Shown: in pieces, positions 20,653 to 30,342 of the stretch
Position numbering within the stretch: position 1 is the first letter of the stretch
Layout: every line of letters starts with the position of its first letter
Assembly: GCF_008974265.1 (NCBI RefSeq)
Contig: NZ_BKZW01000004.1
Location: 124,001-188,000, forward strand
Source of the DNA: Dictyobacter vulcani
Lineage (GTDB): Bacteria > Chloroflexota > Ktedonobacteria > Ktedonobacterales > Ktedonobacteraceae
Direction: 5' to 3'
DNA length: 64,000 nt
Position numbers and translations under genes: made by a program
Notes under the pieces: model-generated
The model's database searches: none
Seen by the model: only the letters and a program-made list of their open reading frames with translations
What the model was told of the DNA's origin: nothing

Positions 20653-20728
20653 TATCTTGATTATTCTGGTGAGCATTGCCTTTTTTATGCTGTGTATTGG
20701 TTTTACCGCCGGCTGTGAACGCTTGTAG
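20645..20728 (+). CDS. 27-residue membrane peptide in the kdp locus
   Basis: The peptide MLDILIILVSIAFFMLCIGF... ends in GCERL. It is a single hydrophobic helix with a short charged C-terminus. The start lies inside the end of the response-regulator gene, with GGAGAAATTTC upstream (AGGAG, six-base spacing), and a GGAGG just after its stop serves kdpF. I recall similar ...CxRL peptides beside kdpF in other phyla, but cannot check this here. It may be a second small regulatory or stabilising subunit of the Kdp pump. Confidence 0.65.
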   Translation: MLDILIILVSIAFFMLCIGFTAGCERL

Positions 20729-20740
20729 GAGGTGCGCACG

Positions 20741-20836
20741 ATGAATACGCCACTTGAGTATGTGCTGGTTGGTATTGTGACCCTGGCCATTCTGGTGTAT
20801 CTGATAATTGCCTTATTGGCACCTGAAAAGTTCTAA
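20741..20836 (+). CDS. kdpF: KdpF, small subunit of the potassium-transporting ATPase
   Basis: A 31-residue single-helix peptide (TPLEYVLVGIVTLAILVYLI then ALLAPEKF). The length, the single membrane helix, the YxxALxxPExF-type ending and the place directly upstream of kdpA match KdpF, which stabilises the KdpFABC complex. TAGGAGG lies ten bases before the ATG. Too short for usual gene finders. Confidence 0.9.
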   Translation: MNTPLEYVLVGIVTLAILVYLIIALLAPEKF

Positions 20837-20889
20837 TTACTATATTATTCATTTTATGTGGCTTTATAGCTTGAAATCGAGGAAGAGAG

Positions 20890-22628
20890 ATGCCTATTAC
20901 GCCAAATAGCGTCATTCAGGTTCTGATCTACCTGGTAATCCTGTTATTGATTACCAAACCCCTGGGCTTGTATTTGACCCGGGTGTTTACGGGTGAGAAG
21001 ACCTGGTTGACCCCCGTTTTTGCTCCGGTTGAGCGGCTGTTTTATCGGCTGTCGGGTGTGGATGCCGCGGAGGAGCAGAAGTGGACTGGCTATACTGTTT
21101 CGATGTTGTTGTTTAGTCTGGCAGGTATGCTCTTGCTGTATCTGTTTGAACGGACGCAGCAGTGGCATGGGACCCTGTTTAATCCGCAGGGCTTTGGGGC
21201 GGTTGAACAACAACTGGCTTTCAATACTGCGGCCAGTTTTACTACGAATACTAACTGGCAGGCTTATACCGGTGAGCAGACGATGACGTATCTGACGCAG
21301 ATGGCTGGCCTGGCTTTCCATAACTTTGCGTCGGCGGCGACTGGTATCGCGCTGGCGGTGGCTTTTGTACGTGGTCTGACCCGGCGTAGTGCGCAGCATC
21401 TGGGTAACTTCTGGGTCGATGTGACGCGCTGTATTCTCTATATCCTGTTGCCGGTCTCGATCATCGGTGCGCTGGTGCTGGTCTCACAGGGTGTGGTGCA
21501 GAACTTCAATGCCTATACCCAGGTGGTGACGCTGGAAGGTGTCAAGCAGGTAATCGCGCAGGGGCCGGTGGCCTCGCAGGAGTTTATTAAAGAGTTTGGT
21601 ACCAATGGCGGTGGTTTCTTCAACGCCAACTCGGCGCATCCATTTGAGAATCCGAATGTGCTGACGAATATGATCGAGATGCTGGCGATCTTCGCGATTC
21701 CAGCGGCCCTGACCTATATGTTTGGCAAGATGGCCGGCAATACCAGACAGGGCTGGGTGATCTTTGCCGCGATGGCGATCCTCTTCTTGATTGGTGTTTT
21801 TGTGATTATGCCAGCCGAGCAATCGGGCAATCCTTTCCTGACGCAGGCCGGAGCCAACCAGGCGATAACGCAATATCAGGCTGGCGGCAATATGGAAGGA
21901 AAAGAGGTCCGTTTCGGGATCACGCAGACGGCGCTCTTTAGTACGATCACGACCGATGCCTCCTGTGGAGCGGTCAACGGTTTCTTTGATAGCTTTACGC
22001 CAATCGGCGGCATGATACCAATGTTGAATATCGCATTGGGTGAAATCATCTTTGGTGGTGTGGGTTCAGGACTCTACGGTATGTTGATCTTTGCTGTGCT
22101 GGCCGTCTTTATCGCTGGCCTGATGGTCGGACGTACCCCGGAATTCCTGGGCAAGAAGATCGAGCAAAAAGAGATGAAGATGGCGGCGCTGGCCATCCTG
22201 ATCCTGCCGACGCTGATCCTGGGCTTTACCGCGATTGCATCCATCCTGCCAGTGGGAACGAGCTCGACTCTGAATCATGGGCCGCATGGGCTGTCGGAAA
22301 TACTGTATGCCTATACATCCGGAACTGGTAACAATGGTTCGGCTTTTGCGGGCTTGAGTGCCAATACGCCGTTCTATAACTGGACGCTTGCGATGGCGAT
22401 GTTGTTTGGGCGTTTCGCTTTCGTGGTGCCAGTGATGGCCCTGGCGGGTGCACTGGTCAAGAAAAAAGTCGTACCAGCCAACGCTGGAACCTTCCCGACG
22501 ACCGGACCCTGTTCGTTGTCTTGCTGATCGGTGTGATTTTGATTGTAGGTGCCCTGACCTACTTCCCGGCCTATGCGCTGGGTCCAGTGGTTGAACATTT
22601 ATTGATGCTGGCAGGAAAGAGATTTTAA
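20890..22628 (+). CDS. kdpA: KdpA, potassium-binding and translocating subunit (frame-shifted near the end)
   Basis: About 578 residues once one missing base near 22509 (GGACCCTGTTC) is restored. The protein is an ion channel-like membrane subunit of the P-type Kdp pump. Selectivity-filter regions are visible as [49 protein letters not shown] and [16 protein letters not shown]. At one filter the usual glycine-rich signature is intact, so the pump should be potassium-selective. The last 40 residues ([20 protein letters not shown] then [10 protein letters not shown]) are in the shifted frame. It starts 53 bases after kdpF with a GAGGAAGAG ribosome site and is followed at four bases by kdpB. Confidence 0.93.
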
Positions 22629-22632
22629 CGCG

Positions 22633-24764
22633 ATGAGTACTGATACCTTAGAGACAAAGTCCTGGAAGACACGCCGTAAGGGTGCCAGTTCGATCTTCAA
22701 TGGACCTATCCTGCGCCGGGCGCTGCTGGACTCGCTGAAGAAGTTGGATCCGCGCTGGCAGTTGAAGAATCCGGTGATGTTTGTGGTTGAGATCGGGAGC
22801 GTGATTACGACGGTCGAGTTTGTGCGCTACCTGATTACGGGTCCTGCCAGTGAGGCGTTCTTTGTGTTTGGTGTGGCGGTCTGGCTCTGGTTTACCGTGA
22901 TCTTTGCGAATTTTGCCGAGGCGATGGCTGAGGGCCGTGGTAAGGCGCAGGCCGATGCGCTGCGTAAGACACGTACCACGACACCGGCCAAACGCCTGAA
23001 GCAGCGGGATCGCACCAGCGGCTACGAGGAGGTGGCCGCTCCCGATCTGCGCAAAGGTGATCTGGTCCTGGTTGAGGCCGGGGATGTTATTCCTGGCGAT
23101 GGTGATGTCATCGAGGGTGTGGCCTCGGTGGATGAGTCGGCGATTACCGGCGAGTCTGCCCCGGTGATTCGTGAGAGCGGTGGCGATCGCAGTGCCGTGA
23201 CCGGTGGAACACGAGTACTCTCGGACTGGGTGGTGGTACAGATCAGTGCCAATCCTGGTGAGACCTTCCTGGATCGCATGATTGCCCTAGTTGAGGGTGC
23301 GGCGCGCCAGAAGACACCGAACGAGATTGCCCTGAACATCCTGCTGGCCAGCCTGACGATTATCTTCCTGTTAGCCGTTGTGACATTGGAACCATTCGCG
23401 ATCTACTCGAATAATCCTGTCTCGATCACGACGCTGGTGGCCCTGCTGGTCTGCTTGATCCCGACCACCATTGGTGGCCTGCTCTCCGCGATCGGTATCG
23501 CGGGTATGGACCGTATGGTGCAGCGTAACGTACTGGCGATGAGTGGTCGCGCCGTAGAGGCCGCCGGTGACGTTGATGTTCTGCTGCTGGACAAAACCGG
23601 CACGATCACGTTAGGTAACCGTATGGCCAGTCGCTTTGTGCCGCTGCGAGGCATCAATGAGCAATCGCTGGCGCGGGCCGCGCTGCTGTCCAGTCTGGCC
23701 GACGAGACGCCTGAAGGTCGCTCGATTGTGGCTCTGGCCAATGAGCGCTATGGACTGCATGAGGAGACGACTGAGAACGCGACGTTCGTACCTTTCTCGG
23801 CCCAGACGCGCATGAGTGGTGTCGATCTGAACGGTCACGCCGATGGTTCTTTATATAGAGTACGTAAGGGTGCGGCCGACTCGGTCAAGACCTATGTGCT
23901 GGATGCCGGTGGTGAGGTCGATGAGGAACTGGAGCAACTGGTGACATCGATTGCCAGTAGTGGTAGTACGCCGCTGGTCGTGGCTGAGACCAATGTCCAA
24001 GGTCAGAATGGTCATCGCCAGGATGCAAAGGTCCTGGGTGTGATTGAGCTGAAAGATATCGTGAAAGGCGGTATGCGCGAGCGCTTTGAGCAACTGCGTA
24101 AGATGGGTATCCGTACCGTGATGATCACGGGTGATAATCCTTTGACCGCGGCGGCGATTGCCCGCGAGGCTGGCGTGGATGATTTCCTGGCCCAGGCTAC
24201 CCTGAGACCAAGATGACCCTGATCAAAGAGCAGCAGGCCGGTGGTCGTCTGGTGGCAATGACCGGTGACGGTACCAATGATGCTCCTGCCCTGGCGCAGG
24301 CCGATGTCGGTGTGGCTATGAACACCGGTACCCAGGCCGCCAAAGAGGCTGCCAATATGGTCGATCTGGACTCGAATCCGACCAAACTGATCGAGGTAGT
24401 TGAAGTCGGCAAACAGCTTTTGATGACCCGCGGCGCGCTGACAACCTTTAGTATTGCCAACGACGTTGCCAAGTACTTTGCCATTATTCCGGCCATGTTT
24501 ATGGTGGCCTTCCCACAACTGGAAGCGCTCAACATCATGCATCTGGCCACACCACATAGCGCGATCCTCTCGGCCGTTATCTTTAACGCCCTGATCATCA
24601 TCGCTCTGGTGCCACTGGCCCTGCGTGGTGTCGCCTACCGTCCATTGGGCGCTGGACCGCTCCTGCGGCGCAACCTGCTGGTCTATGGACTGGGTGGACT
24701 GATTGTTCCTTTTGTTGGTATTAAAATTATTGACCTCCTGCTAGTCGTGTTACATCTGGCTTAG
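22633..24764 (+). CDS. kdpB: KdpB, catalytic P-type ATPase subunit (one frame break)
   Basis: About 710 residues in two frames joined near 24205, where ACCCTGAG appears to lack one C (expected TPETKM). Motifs: [10 protein letters not shown] (actuator), the phosphorylation site [18 protein letters not shown] (nucleotide domain), [10 protein letters not shown], and [20 protein letters not shown] after the shift. About seven membrane helices are present. It hydrolyses ATP to drive K+ uptake through KdpA. It is arranged kdpF-A-B-C with short gaps, as in most bacteria. Confidence 0.94.
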
Positions 24765-24786
24765 CGTGGATGGAGAAGAATAGATC

Positions 24787-25388
24787 ATGAAGACTCTGCA
24801 AAAAAACATTCGGCCAGCCATCGTCTTAACGCTGCTCCTGACCATCGTCACTGGTTTCCTCTATCCGGGCATCGTGACTGGCCTCGCCCAGGTCATCTTC
24901 CCGTATCAGGCCAACGGTAGTATCCATACGACCTCGGATGGGAAGCAGATCGGTTCCGACATCATCGGACAATACTGGACTTCGGCGCGCTACTTTCATG
25001 GTCGTCCGTCTGCGACTCTCTCGGAGACGGACTCCACTAAGAGTGAGCCGTATAACGCGCAGAACTCGGCGGCTTCTAACCTGGGGCCAACTAACGCCAC
25101 GCTGATCCAGAATGTGCAGCAGAACGTTAAAAAGCTCCAGAAAGAGAATCCAGGCACCCCTGTTCCGGTCGATCTGGTCACCGCCTCCGGCTCCGGACTC
25201 GACCCGACATCTCGGTTGCAGGAGCCCTCTTCCAGGTTCCCAGGATTGCCAGGGAGCGTAATATGAGTCAAAATGATGTTAAGAAGATTGTTATGGATCA
25301 TGTACAGGGCCGCTTCCTGGGCATCTTAGGCGAAGACCACATCAACGTCCTCGACCTCAACCTCGCCCTCGACGCCGCCAAGAAATAA
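24787..25388 (+). CDS. kdpC: KdpC, potassium-transporting ATPase subunit C (frame-shifted)
   Basis: About 200 residues. One N-terminal membrane helix (IVLTLLLTIVTGFLYPG) leads into the periplasmic domain with GSDIIGQYWTSARYFHGRPS and SGSGLDPD. The frame slips near 25205 (CCCGACATC, one G missing). The restored end contains ISVAGALFQVPRIARERN and GEDHINVLDLNLALDA, the conserved KdpC C-terminus, stopping at 25388. A family P palindrome begins 13 bases after the stop and separates it from the KdpD-like gene. Confidence 0.93.
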
Positions 25389-25401
25389 ACGGTATGCACA
25401 C

Positions 25402-25501
25402 GTAGGTTCGACCCTTGTGGTCGATTTCTCGGAGAACGAAGCCGACCGCTACGGAGAAGGTAGCAATGGCGGAGTTAATCGACCGCAAGGGTCGAACCTA
25501 C
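25402..25501. repeat. Palindromic intergenic repeat, family P (copy 4)
   Basis: GTAGGTTCGACCCTTGTGGT and its near-exact complement ending at 25501 enclose about 60 bases. Located between kdpC and the KdpD-like gene, with the latter's start only 17 bases downstream, so the hairpin would lie in the same mRNA. Confidence 0.9.
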
Positions 25502-25518
25502 GGGGGATGGGGTAAATC

Positions 25519-26790
25519 ATGGCAAGTCAACCTCCGGAAAAACGTGTACAGGCAGATGGGCGACCGGATCCTGAGGCTTTGTTGGTGCGTTATCATTTGC
25601 GTGATCAGGATGTGGCGCGGCAAGATAGCGGGGAACTCCATCATGATGGTCCTCGGCGTGGTCGCTTGCGCGTCTATCTCGGGGCGGCCGCCGGGGTGGG
25701 GAAGACATATGCGATGTTGAATGAGGGTCAGCGTCGTAAGGAGCGTGGCGCGGATGTGGTGATTGGCTATGTGGAGACGCATCAGCGCGCACAGACGCAG
25801 GCCCAGATTGGAAACCTTGAGGTGATTCCGCCGCAGATTGTAGAGTATCGCGGTGTGAAGTTGAAGGAGATGGATACCGCGGCTATTATTGCGCGTCATC
25901 CACAGATCGCGCTGGTTGATGAGCTGGCCCATACCAATGTGGTGGGCTCGCAGCATCCCAAGCGCTATCAGGATGTGATGGATATCCTGGATGCGGGCAT
26001 CGATGTGGTGTCCACGCTGAATGTGCAGCATCTGGAGAGTCTGAATGATCTGGTGGCCAGTATTACCGGCATTGAGGTGCGCGAGACCTTGCCGGATCGC
26101 ATTCTGGATCAGGCGGATGAGGTCGAGTTGATCGATATCGCGCCGCATGCTCTGCGTCAGCGCATGAAACATGGCAATATTTATCCCGAGGAACGCATTG
26201 AGCCGGCGCTGAATAATTTCTTTCGCGAAGGCAATCTGACGGCCCTGCGTGAACTGGCGCTGCGCCAGACCGCCAATAAAGCCGAGTCGCAACTGCAGCA
26301 GTATATGACCGGACACGATATCAAGTCGCCGTGGGCGACCAATGAATGTGTGCTGGTCGGCTTTGATCATCGTCCGCAGAGTCGCGCCATTATCCGTGAT
26401 GCCTGGCGACTGGCCCACGGCCTGCATGCCAACATCATCGCGGTCTCGATCCAGTTGACTGGCTATCCCGCCTTTTTGCGCCGTTGTATGGACTATTTAA
26501 AATATGATGGTGACTACCGCCAGCAGCAGGAAGAGATGCGCAAGCAGCTGGATGAGCACGCGCTCCTGGCCGAGGATCTGGGCGCGGAAGTGATCCGGCG
26601 CAGTAGTAGTGATATCGCCGGCACCCTGGCCGAGCTTGTCAAGCAGCGCCATGTGACCCAGATCGTGATGGGGCAGCCAGCGCATACACGCCTGGAAGTG
26701 CTGCTCTATGGTTCGGTCACCAATCGCATCCTGCGTCTGACTCCGGACGCCGATATTCATCTCGTACCCTTAAAAAGGGACGTAACCTGA
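25519..26790 (+). CDS. KdpD-like potassium sensor without histidine kinase half
   Basis: A 423-residue soluble protein. Residues 55-260 match the KdpD N-terminal domain: the Walker A-like GAAAGVGKTYAML, a VDELAHTN Walker B box, GSQHPKRYQDVMDILDAGID and STLNVQHLESLND. Residues 275-420 form the adjoining universal stress protein (USP) domain. The four helices, GAF-like and kinase domains of full KdpD (about 900 residues) are absent and no frame break explains it. Truncated KdpD proteins of this kind are known in Chloroflexota, cyanobacteria and others. Together with the receiver-only regulator upstream it implies a non-standard Kdp control circuit; in other KdpDs the USP domain can bind c-di-AMP. 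Confidence 0.9.
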   Translation: MASQPPEKRVQADGRPDPEALLVRYHLRDQDVARQDSGELHHDGPRRGRLRVYLGAAAGVGKTYAMLNEGQRRKERGADVVIGYVETHQRAQTQAQIGNLEVIPPQIVEYRGVKLKEMDTAAIIARHPQIALVDELAHTNVVGSQHPKRYQDVMDILDAGIDVVSTLNVQHLESLNDLVASITGIEVRETLPDRILDQADEVELIDIAPHALRQRMKHGNIYPEERIEPALNNFFREGNLTALRELALRQTANKAESQLQQYMTGHDIKSPWATNECVLVGFDHRPQSRAIIRDAWRLAHGLHANIIAVSIQLTGYPAFLRRCMDYLKYDGDYRQQQEEMRKQLDEHALLAEDLGAEVIRRSSSDIAGTLAELVKQRHVTQIVMGQPAHTRLEVLLYGSVTNRILRLTPDADIHLVPLKRDVT

Positions 26791-26932
26791 GGCATGGAAT
26801 GAAGATATCGTTAAAAGTGTTTCTAATAGAAGAGATATAGATGCATATAGCCCACGGGCTATGTTATTATGTTGATGATAGCGACCAACTTTTATCATAG
26901 CAAGATAAGCTGTTAGATAGGGGACGTTCTCG

Positions 26933-27454
26933 ATGAGGCGTTTGTTGCTTCCCTTTACACATGGCATCGATGGCAATGCCATCGATTTTGCCCTCTCGAT
27001 GGCGCAGCAGGAACAGGCAATCCTGGTTGTGATTTCCTGGCTGCATACATCACCTGACGCTACTACGACTGAGCAGCCGCGCCTGGGCTTTATTGAGCAA
27101 TCCCAGGATTTTCTGGCGCTGGTAGAACATAAGGCCAGGCGTCTTCAGGTGCCGATTGAGCGCATTGAGCTCTATAGTGCCAATGTCGTCAAGAGTATGA
27201 TGGCGATGGCGGGCGAGATGGATTGTGATGCGCTCCTCTTATTTCAACGCAATCACAAGGCAGTGCTACTGGATGAACTTGAGTTGAAGCAGTTGCTGGT
27301 CATGAGTCGCGTGCCGCTCTTATTTGTGCAGATGACCGCCCGCACACGCTTCTGGCATACCATCACGGCCCGCCTGGGCTGCTGGGTAAAACGCATACGC
27401 AACCCACAAAAAGTAGCTGCCGTCGTGCTCGATGAACATCTCATTCACGCCTGA
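26933..27454 (+). CDS. USP-like (UspA-fold) protein in the potassium locus
   Basis: A 173-residue protein beginning MRRLLLPFTHGIDGNAIDFA, the usual first strand and helix of the Usp fold, with a later LLVMSRVPLLFVQ strand. The canonical ATP motif GxxGx9G(S/T) is not clear; DALLLFQRNHKAVLLDE lies where it should be, so it may not bind ATP. The ribosome site is TAGGGGA. It follows the KdpD-like gene by 142 bases and probably belongs to the same potassium or turgor response, though the exact role is unknown. Confidence 0.65.
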   Translation: MRRLLLPFTHGIDGNAIDFALSMAQQEQAILVVISWLHTSPDATTTEQPRLGFIEQSQDFLALVEHKARRLQVPIERIELYSANVVKSMMAMAGEMDCDALLLFQRNHKAVLLDELELKQLLVMSRVPLLFVQMTARTRFWHTITARLGCWVKRIRNPQKVAAVVLDEHLIHA

Positions 27455-27455
27455 C

Positions 27456-27658
27456 GTAGCGGCAGCCTTTACGGCTGCGACCTGTTCATCGTATTTACAA
27501 GCAACCTCCACGCAACGGCAACGCTTGCCGCTGCCCCCGTTCTACGTATAAGTAAGCCGCCTATCTGTACGTGGAACGGAGGCAGCCGTGAAGGCGCCGT
27601 GACGTGGGAGGCGCTTGCTCGGACGTGAAGTGGTTGCAGCCGTGAAGGCTGCCGCTAC
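27456..27658. repeat. Inverted-repeat element with GTAGCGGCAGCC ends (family R)
   Basis: Left end GTAGCGGCAGCCTTTACGGC and right end GCCGTGAAGGCTGCCGCTAC are complements with one mismatch, enclosing about 160 bases that also contain internal inverted pairs. It starts directly after the USP-like stop codon. Related ends occur at 34640, 36594, 49485 and beside the MITEs. The remaining 195 bases to 27853 show no gene. Confidence 0.8.
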
Positions 27659-27853
27659 GGGGGAAATTTTGTGCGTTTTTTTAGTGATTCTTGCTTTTTC
27701 TTTAGCCAATTTTGAGAACGTATGCCATATAATGCATCAGTTATGTCAAGCCGAGCAGGATAAGATATATCAATTAGTATCAATAATGATCTGCGAGAGG
27801 CGGCTACAGGTTGGTTCTTTCACGAATGCGGCATTGTTAGGAGAGCAAAAGCA

Positions 27854-30028
27854 ATGGATCAGAGGGAGACACGCGTTCTCAATATCCCTGCAGAAAATGG
27901 TAATCAGGAAGCACAGATGTCCAAAGGTTTCATCGACGGCGATGATCCTGCGCACATTGCTCGTACGCAAATTATTAAAGGTAGTAAATACCCCAGTCAT
28001 GAGCGGATCCGTACGGTTCGTCCCACTAAAAAAGCTTTGGAGAGCGTGAGTCCTGGCTTGTTAAAGGTCACGGATGCAATGCTGGTGCCGCCCCAAGGGA
28101 GCGGCCGCTTTTTGTTTTATCTGAAGCGTACGTTGATTGGCGCGCCGATTGCGACCTCGCAGGCTGAGCATGAGCGTCTGACAAAAGTGAAGGCGCTGGC
28201 TGTCCTATCCTCGGACGCGATCTCTTCGGTGGCTTATGCGACTGAAGCCTGTATGGGTATCCTGCTGTTCGCTGGCCTGGGTTCCTTGAACCTGATTTTG
28301 CCGATCAGTATCGCGATTATTGTGCTGCTGGCCATCGTGGCTATGTCGTACAGCCAGACCATTCCAGCTTATCCTGGTGGTGGTGGCTCATATATTGTAG
28401 CCAAAGATAACCTTGGTGTGTCCGCCGGACTGGTGGCGGCCTCGGCGCTCTTGATCGATTATGTGTTGACCGTTTCGGTGAGTGTGGCTTCGGGCGTGCA
28501 GAACCTGGCCTCGATTCCGCTCTTCCACTTCTTGAATGCGCCCCATATGGAGGCTTTGCTGGATGTGGGCCTGGTCATTATTATTACCGTTGTCAATCTG
28601 CGCGGTGTGCGCGAGTCGGGCTCGATCTTTGCTATTCCGACCTATTTCTTTATTATCAGTGCGGTCTTTATGATCGTGGTGGGTATGTTTGAGGCCTTTG
28701 TGCTGCACCATCAACCGCTGGTCTCCACTTTCCATACCCTCAACAATCAGGCGGTGCATGCCACTGAAAGTGTCTCCATCTTCCTGGTTTTGCGCGCCTT
28801 TGCCTCTGGCTGTTCGGCCATGACTGGTGTTGAAGCCATCTCTAATGGTGTGCCAGCCTTTAAGAAGCCTGAACCCCGCAACGCCCGCCTGACCCTGGTC
28901 TGGATGGCGTCGATCCTGGCTTTCCTGTTTGGTGGTATTACGATCCTGACCCTGACCAACGGCATCGCTCCAGATCCCTCCGGCACCCAGACCGTGATTG
29001 CTCAGTTGGCGTCGCACATTTTTAGTGGCCCCCTGGCTTTCTTCTTTCCGCTCTTCCAGGTTGGCATCCTCTTGATCCTGACGCTGGCCGCCAATACCAG
29101 TTATGCCGACTTTCCGCGCCTGGCCTCGCTGCTGGCGCGTGACAACTTTTTGCCACATCAATTCGCGTTCCGTGGTGATCGTCTGGCCTTCTCGATTGGT
29201 ATCGTCAGCCTGGCCATCATGGCCAGCATTCTACTCCTGGTCTTTGATGGCAGCGTCGACCACCTGATCGACCTGTATGCCGTTGGCGTGTTCCTTTCCT
29301 TTACCCTCTCGCAGAGTGGTATGGTCCTGCACTGGTGGCGCTTGCGCACCCAACAAAAAACCTGGCTACGCAGCGCCATCATCAACGGCACAGGTGCTCT
29401 GACAACGGCGCTGGTGGCGATCATTATTGCTTCAACCAAATTCATCTCTGGTGCCTGGATCGTGGTAGTCCTGATCCCGCTGCTGGTCTTGATGTTCATG
29501 GGTATCCACGCCCACTACAAACGTGTCGAACAGGAGCGCACCACTAACATTCCTGCCCGCCCAACCGACATCAAACACCTCTTCATCGTTCCGATTGCCG
29601 GTATGGATCGTGTCTCCGTCCAGAGTCTCTCCTATGCCCGCTCGATCTCAGACAACGTCATCGCCGTCCACGTCGCCATCGACGGCGACGACGAAAAACG
29701 TGTCCGAGCCGCCTGGAAACAATGGCGACCCAACATCGGAGCCGACGAAAAAACCGAACTGATCATCATCGAATCCCCATATCGCTCATTGACGCGGCCC
29801 CTGCTCGCCTACATCGACACCGTACACGAGCTCTATTCAGAATACACATTGACCGTATTGTTGCCAGAATTCATCGTCGGCCATCTCTGGGAACACATCC
29901 TGCACAACCAGACCGCGCTCAGCATCAAAGCCGCCCTGCTCTTCCGGCCCGGCATCATCGTCACCAGCGTACCCCAACACCTCACCTCGCGCATGCACGA
30001 CCTGCCGGAGACCGTCACGACACCATAA
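27854..30028 (+). CDS. KimA/YdaO-like APC-superfamily potassium permease
   Basis: A 724-residue protein with a cytosolic N-terminal tail, about 12 membrane helices (residues 110-545) and a C-terminal soluble domain (residues 575-720). Family matches include LIGAPIATSQAEHERLTKVK, ALAVLSSDAISSVAYATEAC, YPGGGGSYIVAKDNLGVSAG and VVNLRGVRESGSIFAIPTY. These resemble the YdaO group, whose member KimA in Bacillus is a proton-coupled K+ importer regulated by c-di-AMP. The C-terminal domain has the UspA-like pattern of KimA (HLFIVPIAGMDRVSVQSLSY). TAGGAGAG lies ten bases before the start. Position after kdp genes supports a K+ substrate; amino acid transport remains possible. Confidence 0.85.
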   Translation: MDQRETRVLNIPAENGNQEAQMSKGFIDGDDPAHIARTQIIKGSKYPSHERIRTVRPTKKALESVSPGLLKVTDAMLVPPQGSGRFLFYLKRTLIGAPIATSQAEHERLTKVKALAVLSSDAISSVAYATEACMGILLFAGLGSLNLILPISIAIIVLLAIVAMSYSQTIPAYPGGGGSYIVAKDNLGVSAGLVAASALLIDYVLTVSVSVASGVQNLASIPLFHFLNAPHMEALLDVGLVIIITVVNLRGVRESGSIFAIPTYFFIISAVFMIVVGMFEAFVLHHQPLVSTFHTLNNQAVHATESVSIFLVLRAFASGCSAMTGVEAISNGVPAFKKPEPRNARLTLVWMASILAFLFGGITILTLTNGIAPDPSGTQTVIAQLASHIFSGPLAFFFPLFQVGILLILTLAANTSYADFPRLASLLARDNFLPHQFAFRGDRLAFSIGIVSLAIMASILLLVFDGSVDHLIDLYAVGVFLSFTLSQSGMVLHWWRLRTQQKTWLRSAIINGTGALTTALVAIIIASTKFISGAWIVVVLIPLLVLMFMGIHAHYKRVEQERTTNIPARPTDIKHLFIVPIAGMDRVSVQSLSYARSISDNVIAVHVAIDGDDEKRVRAAWKQWRPNIGADEKTELIIIESPYRSLTRPLLAYIDTVHELYSEYTLTVLLPEFIVGHLWEHILHNQTALSIKAALLFRPGIIVTSVPQHLTSRMHDLPETVTTP

Positions 30029-30127
30029 ATATCTTCCTCATACAATCATATATAAGGGTGATGGCAGGGGGTGCAGGGGGACGGTAGTCCCTCTGCCGGG
30101 GTTTGGGGTGTCCCCAAATATCCTCCT

Positions 30128-30165
30128 CATTATGCTGTGCCGCCGTCAGGCGGCGCAGCATAATG
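30128..30165 (+). terminator. Hairpin after the KimA-like gene
   Basis: CATTATGCTGTGCCGCC pairs with GGCGGCGCAGCATAATG (one G-T wobble) around GTCA, 100 bases after the stop. A GC-rich stretch with GGGGTTTGGGGTGTCCCC precedes it, resembling the units of the 10.4-kb array. It is followed by CATAAAAAG rather than a T-run, so termination is plausible but not certain. Confidence 0.55.
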
Positions 30166-30342
30166 CATAAAAAGTGTGCCTGGCACACCCCCACCCTTGC
30201 GTTTTCTGTGTGCAGGCTGTAGAATCAAGTATGGTTCACATGTTTTTTTGGTCCCGTAGGATCATGCCGGATCGGTTATTCGCCCTCAATCGAAGACATG
30301 CATCTCACGAGCCAACCCCCAAGAAAGGTAGCATGAAACTTA

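Noticed and set aside
27659-27853. c-di-AMP (ydaO-type) riboswitch ahead of the KimA-like gene
   Set aside because: Family members often carry one, so I looked for the paired GGG/RGA cores, but found no convincing match.
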